Source: Halomonas alkalicola
GTDB taxonomy: Bacteria; Pseudomonadota; Gammaproteobacteria; Pseudomonadales; Halomonadaceae
Assembly (NCBI RefSeq): GCF_030704205.1
Contig: NZ_CP131913.1
Coordinates: 124,001-188,000 of the forward strand
Length of the DNA stretch: 64,000 nucleotides
Direction of reading: 5' to 3'
Part shown: piece after piece, positions 58,121-64,000 of the stretch
Layout of the letters: every line of letters starts with the position of its first letter
How positions within the stretch are numbered: the stretch's first letter is position 1
Translations under genes and position numbers: made by a program
The notes under the pieces: model-generated
What the model was told of the DNA's origin: nothing
Databases searched by the model: none
What the model saw: the letters and a program-made list of their open reading frames with translations, nothing else

Positions 58121-59626
58121 TCAGGCGCGCTCGGCGATGATCTCCTTCCACTTGGCCGGACCGGTCTGGTGGACCGAGGTGCCCTGGCTGTCAACGGCCA
58201 CGGTCACCGGCATGTCCTCCACCTCGAACTCGTAGATGGCCTCCATGCCGAGGTCCTCGAAGCCCACCACGCGGGACTTCTTGATCGCCTGGGCCACCAG
58301 GTAGGCGGAGCCGCCCACGGCCATCAGGTAGACCGCCTTGTTGTCGCGGATCGCCTCGATGGCGGCCGGGCCGCGCTCGGCCTTGCCCACCATGCCCAGC
58401 AGGCCGGTCTCTTCCAGCATGGTGCGGGTGAACTTGTCCATGCGGGTGGCGGTGGTGGGACCGGCCGGACCCACGACCTCGTCACCCACCGGATCCACCG
58501 GGCCCACGTAGTAGATGAAGCGCCCCTTCAGGTCCACCGGCAGCGGCTCGCCCTTGGCGATCATGTCCACCATGCGCTTGTGGGCGGCGTCGCGGCCGGT
58601 CAGCAGCTTGCCGTTGAGCAGCAGGGTGTCGCCGGGCTGCCAGGTCAGCACCTCCTCTGGCGTGACGCTGTCGAGGTTGACGCGCTTGACGTTGTCCCCC
58701 GCCTCGCGGGTGATCTCCGGCCAGTCCTCGAGCTTCGGCGCCGGCAGCGCGGCGGGCCCGGAGCCATCCAGGGTGAAGTGGGCGTGGCGCGTGGCGGCGC
58801 AGTTGGGGATGATCGCCACCGGCTTGTTGGCGGCATGGGTCGGGTAGTCCTTGACCTTGATGTCGAGCACCGTGGTCAAGCCGCCCAGACCCTGGGCGCC
58901 GATGCCGCTCCGGTTGACCTTGTCGAAGAGTTCGAGGCGCAGCTCCTCGGCGCGGTTGGAGGGGCCGCGGGCCTGCAGCTCCTGGATATCGATGGGATCC
59001 AGCAGCGCTTCCTTGGCGATCTCCATGGCCTTCTCGGCGGTGCCGCCGATGCCGATGCCCAGCATGCCGGGCGGACACCAGCCGGCGCCCATCTTGGGCA
59101 GCTGTTCCATCACCCAGTCGACCACGCTGTCGGAGGGGTTGAGCATGGCGAACTTGGACTTGGCCTCGCTGCCGCCCCCTTTGGCTGCCACGTAGACCTC
59201 CACGGTGTCACCGGGCACGTTCTTGTGGTGGATGATGGCCGGGGTGTTGTCGCCGGTGTTCTTGCGGGCGCCGTCCGGGTCGGCCAGTACCGAGGCGCGC
59301 AGCACGTTGTCGGGCAGCGCATAGGCACGGCGAACGCCCTCGTTGACCATGTCGTCCAGGCTCATCTCGGCGTCCCAGCGCACGTTCATGCCCACGTGCA
59401 GGAAGACGGTCACGATGCCGGTGTCCTGGCAGATCGGACGGTGCCCCATGGCACACATGCGCGAGTTGATCAGGATCTGGGCGATGGCGTCCTTGGCGGC
59501 AGGGTTCTCCTCGCGCTCGTAGGCCTGAGCCATGGCGTCGATGAAGTCCTTGGGATGGTAGTAGGAGATGTACTGCAGCGCATCGGCGACGCTCTGAATC
59601 AGATCGTCCTGGCGGATCACGGTCAT
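58121..59626 (-). CDS. fumA: Fumarate hydratase, class I (iron-sulfur)
   Basis: 501 aa from ATG 59626. The three cluster cysteines are expected in MGHRPICQDTGIVTVF, GAGWCPPGMLGIGIGG and IPNCAATRHAHFTLDGSG; the C-terminal beta domain holds GPTTATRMDKFTRTML and AVDSQGTSVHQTGP. The enzyme hydrates fumarate to malate in the TCA cycle with an oxygen-sensitive 4Fe-4S cluster. FumA, FumB and FumD-type names cannot be told apart by sequence inspection alone. Confidence 0.94.
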   Translation of the reverse strand: MTVIRQDDLIQSVADALQYISYYHPKDFIDAMAQAYEREENPAAKDAIAQILINSRMCAMGHRPICQDTGIVTVFLHVGMNVRWDAEMSLDDMVNEGVRRAYALPDNVLRASVLADPDGARKNTGDNTPAIIHHKNVPGDTVEVYVAAKGGGSEAKSKFAMLNPSDSVVDWVMEQLPKMGAGWCPPGMLGIGIGGTAEKAMEIAKEALLDPIDIQELQARGPSNRAEELRLELFDKVNRSGIGAQGLGGLTTVLDIKVKDYPTHAANKPVAIIPNCAATRHAHFTLDGSGPAALPAPKLEDWPEITREAGDNVKRVNLDSVTPEEVLTWQPGDTLLLNGKLLTGRDAAHKRMVDMIAKGEPLPVDLKGRFIYYVGPVDPVGDEVVGPAGPTTATRMDKFTRTMLEETGLLGMVGKAERGPAAIEAIRDNKAVYLMAVGGSAYLVAQAIKKSRVVGFEDLGMEAIYEFEVEDMPVTVAVDSQGTSVHQTGPAKWKEIIAERA

Positions 59627-59707
59627 GAGCAAGGGGCTCCTTGGCGTTGTCGGCATGCCCGCTTGTCACCGGCGGCGCGGCCGGCGTGGCGGGCTCGAAC
59701 GGCCGGC

Positions 59708-59734
59708 ATTATACCCTACCCCGCCGGCTGTCGA
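59708..59734 (-). promoter_or_regulatory. Candidate fumarase promoter
   Basis: Perfect TATAAT on the minus strand (59708-59713) with TCGACA (five of six) at 59729-59734 after a short 15-base spacer. The AT-rich stretch 59750-59800 lies upstream. Confidence 0.45.
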
Positions 59735-59805
59735 CATTGGGCCGCCAAAGGTAGCAGATAGATAAGTTGCAAAGTAGATAACGGTATAAAAGTAGCGGCG
59801 ACAGA

Positions 59806-60630
59806 TCAGGAGGCTGCCTGACAGCGCGGGCAGGCGTAGAGCCTGCGCGAGGCCACCATCGTCCTCTCGATGGGCGTGCCGCAGCGATGGCAGGCCAGCC
59901 CCTCGCGCTCGAAGACAGCAAAGCGCCAGCGCCGTCGGGAAGCACCACCTGCCCTGTCGGCGGCGGCCCACTCCGGCCGGTTGGTGACGCCGGCATGTTC
60001 GTAGGCCTGGCGGGTCACCTCGAGAATCGTGCGGGCCAGGTGCGCCAGGTCGGTCTCGTCGAGGTCCGTCGGCCGCGCCCTGTGGTGAAGGCCGGCGAAG
60101 AAGAGGATCTCGGAGCGCAGGTAGTTGCCGATGCCGGCGAACAGCGACTGGTCCAGCAGCAGCCCGCCCAGGCGCCGGCGCTGGAAGCGCGGTTCCCGTA
60201 GCCGGGCCATGGCCTCCCCCACCGTGACCCCGTGTGTCAGCAGGTCCGGACCGAGCCGAGCGAGGAAGGGGTGGTCACCGAGACGGTCCTGCTGCCACAG
60301 CGAGACGTCCGAGGCGCTGTAGAGGCTGGCCGCCCTCCCCTCGGCCACCAGCCGCACACGCAGCGAGCGGCCGGTATCCGGCTCGCGTTCGGCATCGTGG
60401 AGCTTCCAGACGCCGTAGAGCTGGTTGTGGGAGTAGAGTACCCGGCCATCGTCGAAGCGGGTCAGCAGCGCCTTGCCCCAGCTGTCCACGGCGCTGACCC
60501 GCCGCCCCACCAGCGAATCCGCCCGGGGCGCCAGCGCGGGAAAAGCGAACCAGACGTGTTCCAGCCGCCGGCCGGCAAGCTGGGCATGCACCCGGTCAGC
60601 GGCGCGGCGAACCTCGGGCCCTTCAGGCAT
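59806..60630 (-). CDS. nei: Endonuclease VIII (DNA glycosylase/AP lyase)
   Basis: 274 aa, slightly longer than E. coli Nei (263). MPEGPEVRRAADRVHAQLAG carries the catalytic Pro2 and Glu3; FAGIGNYLRSEILFFAGLHH is the helix-two-turn-helix, and the C-terminal CHRCGTPIERTMVASRRLYA with CPRC is the zinc finger. Removes oxidised pyrimidines from DNA. Single gene; a 184-base gap separates it from uvrB. Confidence 0.94.
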   Translation of the reverse strand: MPEGPEVRRAADRVHAQLAGRRLEHVWFAFPALAPRADSLVGRRVSAVDSWGKALLTRFDDGRVLYSHNQLYGVWKLHDAEREPDTGRSLRVRLVAEGRAASLYSASDVSLWQQDRLGDHPFLARLGPDLLTHGVTVGEAMARLREPRFQRRRLGGLLLDQSLFAGIGNYLRSEILFFAGLHHRARPTDLDETDLAHLARTILEVTRQAYEHAGVTNRPEWAAADRAGGASRRRWRFAVFEREGLACHRCGTPIERTMVASRRLYACPRCQAAS

Positions 60631-60736
60631 CCCTTTTCCTTACGAACTAAGCAACGAATCCGACAATCACAGCCCCTCGGGGCTGATCCGCCGACAGGCC
60701 TGCGAGGAGGCGCTGTGAACCCATCCCTGGGCGCTA

Positions 60737-60758
60737 CTTTTGCCATCCATGGCAAAAG
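60737..60758. repeat. Short perfect palindrome between nei and uvrB
   Basis: CTTTTGCCAT-CC-ATGGCAAAAG, arms of 10 bases with only 2 between, 57 bases after the uvrB stop. It resembles an operator dyad as much as a terminator; the terminator reading lacks a T tract on either side. Confidence 0.5.
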
Positions 60759-60814
60759 ACCTCCTCTTCGGCCTGCCCCCGGCGCCCCTCACCTTGGCGA
60801 AGTCGCGAGGCTGT

Positions 60815-62836
60815 CTATCCAAGCGCCAGCTGACGCTCCTTGAGCTGATGCAGCTGGTCGCGCAGCCGCGCTGCCTCCTCGAACTCCAGGTTCTGGGCCG
60901 CCTCGAACATGGCGTCCTCCACCCGGGTCAGCTCCTGCGCCAGCTCGGACGGCGACAGCTCCGGGGGGTCGTAGATCGCCTCCCGCTCCGCCACCTTGCG
61001 CTCGCCGCGACGCCCCTTGCCCTTGCGGCCCGGCGCCTGGGCGGCCTCGAGGATATCGGCCACCGAGCGGGTCACCGTGGTCGGGGTGATGCCATGGGCC
61101 TCGTTGTGGGCGATCTGCTTGTCGCGGCGTCGCTCGGTCTCCTCCATGGCGCGGCGCATGGAGTCGGTGACCCGGTCACCGTAGAGGATCGCCTTGCCGT
61201 GGGCATTGCGGGCCGCGCGGCCGATGGTCTGGATCAGCGAGCGCTCGTTGCGCAGGAACCCCTCCTTGTCGGCATCGAGGATCGCCACCAGCGAGACCTC
61301 GGGAATGTCGAGCCCCTCGCGCAGCAGGTTGATCCCCACCAGCACATCGAACTTGCCCAGGCGCAGGTCGCGGATGATCTCCACCCGCTCCACGGTATCG
61401 ATGTCGGAGTGCAGGTAGCGCACCCGCACGTCGTGCTCGCCGAGATACTCGGTGAGATCCTCGGCCATGCGCTTGGTCAGCGTCGTCACCAGCACCCGCT
61501 CGCCCACCGCGCTGCGCAGGCGGATCTCCGAGAGCAGGTCGTCCACCTGGGTGCCGGCCGGGCGCACCTCCAGCTCCGGGTCGAGCAGCCCGGTAGGCCG
61601 CACCACCTGCTCCACCACCTGGCCGGCATGCTCGGCCTCGTAGGGACCTGGGGTCGCCGAGACGAAGATCGTCTGGGGGGAGATCGCCTCCCACTCCTCG
61701 AACTTCATCGGACGGTTGTCCAGCGCCGAGGGGAGCCGGAAGCCGTACTCCACCAGGGTCTCCTTGCGCGAGCGGTCGCCCTTGTACATGCCGCCCACCT
61801 GGGGAACGCTGACATGGCTCTCGTCGATGAAGAGCAGCGCATCCGCCGGCAGATAGTCGAAGAAGGTGGGCGGCGGTTCGCCCGGGTTACGCCCGGAGAG
61901 GTAGCGGGAGTAGTTCTCGATGCCGTTGCAGTAGCCCAGCTCCAGCATCATCTCGATGTCGTAGAGGGTGCGCTGCTCCAGGCGCTGAGCCTCCACCAGC
62001 TTGTCATGCTTGCGCAGCCAGTCGAGGCGCTCCTTGAGCTCCGCCTTGATCGCGTCGATGGCGCCGAGGATGGTCTCCCGGGGCGTCACGTAGTGGGACT
62101 TGGGGTAGATCGTCATGCGGGGCACCTTGCCCCTGACCTCTCCGGTGAGCGGGTCAAAGAGGCTGATGGTATCGATCTCGTCGTCGAACAGCTCGACGCG
62201 CACCGCCTCGTCCTCGGCGTCTGCCGGGAAGATGTCGATGACGTCGCCGCGCACCCGGTAGGTGCCGCGCTTGAAGTCCATGTCGTTGCGGGTGTACTGC
62301 AGCTCCGCCAGGCGGCGCAGGAAGGAGCGCTGGTCGATCAGTTCGCCGCGGGTGAAGTGCAACCGCATCTTCAGGTACTGGTCGGGGTCACCCAGCCCGT
62401 AGATGGCCGACACCGAGACCACGATCAGCGCATCGCGCCGCTCCAGCAGGGCCTTGGTGGCGGAGAGGCGCATCTGCTCGATGTGGTCGTTGATGGAGGC
62501 ATCCTTCTCGATGAAGGTGTCCGACGACGGCACATAGGCCTCGGGCTGGTAGTAGTCGTAGTAGGAGACGAAGTACTCGATGGCGTTGTCGGGGAAGAAC
62601 GCCTTGAACTCGCCGTAGAGCTGCGCCGCCAGGGTCTTGTTCGGCGCCATGACGATGGTCGGGCGCTGAAGGCGCTCGACCACGTTGGCCATGGTGAAGG
62701 TCTTGCCCGACCCCGACACCCCGAGCAGGGTCTGGTGGGCGAGCCCCGCCTCCAGCCCCTTGACCAGGCTGTCGATGGCCGTGGGCTGGTCGCCGGCGGG
62801 CTGGAACTTCGAGGCGAGGCGAAAGGGCTTGCTCAT
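60815..62836 (-). CDS. uvrB: Excinuclease ABC subunit UvrB
   Basis: 673 aa, matching E. coli UvrB. Walker [17 protein letters not shown], the beta-hairpin [20 protein letters not shown], helicase motifs [10 protein letters not shown] and [14 protein letters not shown], and the C-terminal UVR domain ([17 protein letters not shown]) are all present. It verifies damage and recruits UvrC in nucleotide excision repair. It follows the OsmC gene by 28 bases and has no LexA box immediately upstream, so SOS control, if any, would act further up the operon. Confidence 0.98.
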   Translation of the reverse strand: MSKPFRLASKFQPAGDQPTAIDSLVKGLEAGLAHQTLLGVSGSGKTFTMANVVERLQRPTIVMAPNKTLAAQLYGEFKAFFPDNAIEYFVSYYDYYQPEAYVPSSDTFIEKDASINDHIEQMRLSATKALLERRDALIVVSVSAIYGLGDPDQYLKMRLHFTRGELIDQRSFLRRLAELQYTRNDMDFKRGTYRVRGDVIDIFPADAEDEAVRVELFDDEIDTISLFDPLTGEVRGKVPRMTIYPKSHYVTPRETILGAIDAIKAELKERLDWLRKHDKLVEAQRLEQRTLYDIEMMLELGYCNGIENYSRYLSGRNPGEPPPTFFDYLPADALLFIDESHVSVPQVGGMYKGDRSRKETLVEYGFRLPSALDNRPMKFEEWEAISPQTIFVSATPGPYEAEHAGQVVEQVVRPTGLLDPELEVRPAGTQVDDLLSEIRLRSAVGERVLVTTLTKRMAEDLTEYLGEHDVRVRYLHSDIDTVERVEIIRDLRLGKFDVLVGINLLREGLDIPEVSLVAILDADKEGFLRNERSLIQTIGRAARNAHGKAILYGDRVTDSMRRAMEETERRRDKQIAHNEAHGITPTTVTRSVADILEAAQAPGRKGKGRRGERKVAEREAIYDPPELSPSELAQELTRVEDAMFEAAQNLEFEEAARLRDQLHQLKERQLALG

Positions 62837-62864
62837 GGCGTCTCCGCGTGTGGGGTCCGGAAGG

Positions 62865-63281
62865 TCAGGCCTCGACGGTGGTCCGCGTGGAAACCTCCAC
62901 GGTGGAGCTGGTCATCAGGCGATGAATGGGGCACTTGTGGCTGATCTCCTCGAGGCGCAGGCGCTGCTCGGTGTCCTCGATGCCGTGAAAGGTCATCTCC
63001 ACGTCGAGCCGGTAGGTGCCATGGCGCTCCTCGCTGTCATCGCGATGCACCTTCACGCTCACCCCCTCCAGGGGCCACTTCTTGCGCTTGGCATACATCA
63101 TCGAGGTGATCGCCTTGCAGGCCCCCAGCGACAGGTCAAAGTAGTCGTGGGGGTCCGGGGCGCTGCCCTCTCCGCCATAGGCCACCGGCACATCGACGAA
63201 GAGGTCCTCAAAGCCATCCAGTTCGACTCGCTGGCGGAAGATATGGTTGCGTACGCTTACGACTTCAATGGTCTTCTTCAT
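62865..63281 (-). CDS. OsmC-family peroxiredoxin-like protein
   Basis: 138 aa from ATG 63281. Two conserved cysteines are in [20 protein letters not shown] and [13 protein letters not shown], the OsmC/Ohr pattern. The family reduces organic hydroperoxides, although this subgroup (YhfA/OsmC-like) is functionally undefined. Second of three same-strand genes; 14 bases after the small HMA-like gene. Confidence 0.87.
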   Translation of the reverse strand: MKKTIEVVSVRNHIFRQRVELDGFEDLFVDVPVAYGGEGSAPDPHDYFDLSLGACKAITSMMYAKRKKWPLEGVSVKVHRDDSEERHGTYRLDVEMTFHGIEDTEQRLRLEEISHKCPIHRLMTSSTVEVSTRTTVEA

Positions 63282-63295
63282 GGGGAACCTCCTGT

Positions 63296-63493
63296 TCACT
63301 TGACCTGGATGGGGAGCTTGAGGGCCTCGATGGCCTTGATCAGCGCCTCGCGCCGGGCGCGCCCCTCGACCTCGGCACCGTGACGCCCCACTTCGGCACT
63401 GTCGACGCCGTCGAGCATCATCAGGGCGGTGGTGATACGGTTGATCTGGTCGGCGTTCTCGACGCCCGTGAAGCTCAGCGATTGGTGCGCCAT
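63296..63493 (-). CDS. Small heavy-metal-associated-like protein without the CxxC motif
   Basis: 65 aa (MAHQSLSFTGVENADQINRI to EALKLPIQVK). The alternation NADQINRITTALMMLDGVDS, EVGRHGAEVEGR, REALIKAIEALKLPI is the beta-alpha-beta-beta-alpha-beta pattern of HMA domains, but the metal-binding MxCxxC is replaced by FTGVENAD, so copper binding by that site is not expected. First gene of a unit with osmC-like and uvrB genes. Function unknown. Confidence 0.7.
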   Translation of the reverse strand: MAHQSLSFTGVENADQINRITTALMMLDGVDSAEVGRHGAEVEGRARREALIKAIEALKLPIQVK

Positions 63494-63673
63494 GGGACGG
63501 CTCTCCGAGAGGGTGGCAAAAGAGGGGCCGGGCCTGTCGCGGCATGCCGCGAGCGCCCAGCGAAAGATTGCGGCGAGTCTAGCATGGCGCCGAGACGACC
63601 ACAGCGGTTGCAATGTCGCATGGCTACCCGCATAAGAGGAGCCAGCCACCCAGCAGACGACAAGGAGCTCCCC

Positions 63674-64000
63674 ATGCACGACTGGATCACCGCCTGTGGC
63701 GGACGGCAGGACGCCGAGGACCGAATCGCCTTCGACACCCCGGCGCCGGCCCGCCAGGCCCTGGATGGCACCGTGGTGACACCGCTGGTGCATCTGGGCG
63801 TACTCGACGTGACCGGCCCCGACGCCGAGAGATTCCTGCAGGGCCAGGCCAGCGCCCAGGTGGGCCTGGCCAACGGCGATTTCGCCCCCCTAACCGTGTT
63901 CTGCACCCCCAAGGGGCGAATGCTGGCCAATGCCCAGCTGCTGCGCGTCGCCGAGGGGCACAACCGGCTGCTGATGCAGCGCGGCCTGGTCCAGCCCCTG
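63674..64000 (+). CDS. ygfZ: Folate-binding YgfZ/GcvT-like protein (N-terminal part, cut by window edge)
   Basis: 109 codons are present; the gene runs off the right edge. ATG at 63674 with AAGGAG at 6 bases. LDVTGPDAERFLQGQASAQV and PLTVFCTPKGRMLANAQLLR match the N-terminus of YgfZ, a GcvT-related protein needed for the stability or repair of some iron-sulfur enzymes and tRNA methylthiolation. Its characteristic KGCYxGQ motif would lie beyond the window. Divergent from the HMA-like gene across a 180-base gap with no strong promoter. Confidence 0.88.
   Translation, partial: MHDWITACGGRQDAEDRIAFDTPAPARQALDGTVVTPLVHLGVLDVTGPDAERFLQGQASAQVGLANGDFAPLTVFCTPKGRMLANAQLLRVAEGHNRLLMQRGLVQPL

Noticed and set aside
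62837..62864. LexA box expected before uvrB
   Set aside because: No CTGT-N8-ACAG is present in the short gap to the OsmC-like gene, and none was seen upstream of ruvC or ruvA.

Overview
The window is a 64 kb piece of a GC-rich gammaproteobacterial chromosome. The complete ectABC cluster for the compatible solute ectoine, the ruv-ybgC-tol-pal gene order, ubiG-mupP, tamAB, nfuA and Fe-type sodB together point to a halophile of the Halomonadaceae (Halomonas or a close relative). Genes sit on both strands and are tightly packed; no intergenic gap exceeds about 300 bases. I found no tRNA, rRNA, CRISPR array or intact insertion sequence.

Layout. 1-5.6 kb (minus): cysI (cut by the edge), a MATE exporter and metH. 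5.9-6.4 kb: nfuA, whose stop codon lies in a ~180-base imperfect palindrome. 6.6-11.9 kb is an accessory patch around the housekeeping gene sufE: a KfrA-like DNA-binding coiled-coil protein divergent from a tyrosine recombinase, a HigBA toxin-antitoxin pair and a Fic-domain protein with repeats in its leader. 11.9-13.2 kb (minus): zur-hisI-yidD. 13.3-16.7 kb (minus): lipoprotein retropepsin-like protease, inactive-transglutaminase/7TM protein and RimK-like ATP-grasp ligase. 17-20 kb: a DUF3833 lipoprotein and ectABC. 20.3-26 kb: gor, can, cytochrome c', pepQ, a YheT-type hydrolase and msrA. 26-33 kb (minus): a coiled-coil membrane protein, tamA and tamB. 33-38.5 kb: sodB, an atypical UDP-glucose dehydrogenase-like gene with galU, ubiG-mupP, and yciK. 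38.5-48.6 kb is one long minus-strand block: FmdB-type zinc ribbon, aspS, ruvC, ruvA, ruvB, ybgC, tolQ, tolR, tolA, tolB, pal, cpoB (ending with yciK). 48.7-51.6 kb: a hydroxyacid dehydrogenase-ribokinase-nucleoside hydrolase operon. 51.6-64 kb: acylphosphatase, a leucine/glutamate-type dehydrogenase, YihY, NadM-Nudix, a HypT-like LysR regulator, cardiolipin synthase, class I fumarase, nei, uvrB, an OsmC protein, a small HMA-like protein and the start of ygfZ.

A striking feature is that five genes (pepQ, tamB, ruvB, aspS and the amino-acid dehydrogenase) are each split by one small frame-changing insertion. Two are exact 7- or 8-base tandem duplications, one is a near-tandem 8-base duplication, one is a 7-base insertion and one is two extra bases in a C run. 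Since aspS is essential and ruvB important, sequence or assembly error is the simplest explanation, but the repeated tandem-duplication pattern deserves a check.

Functional themes are osmoadaptation and cell-envelope integrity (ectABC, Tol-Pal, TamAB, cardiolipin synthase), iron-sulfur and sulfur metabolism (cysI, metH, nfuA, sufE, msrA), redox defence (gor, sodB, HypT-like, OsmC), DNA repair (ruvABC, nei, uvrB) and cofactor salvage (NadM-Nudix, nucleoside hydrolase). The parts most likely to hold undescribed biology are the KfrA/recombinase/HigBA/Fic patch, the protease-transglutaminase-ATP-grasp trio and the dehydrogenase-like protein that has lost its catalytic cysteine.
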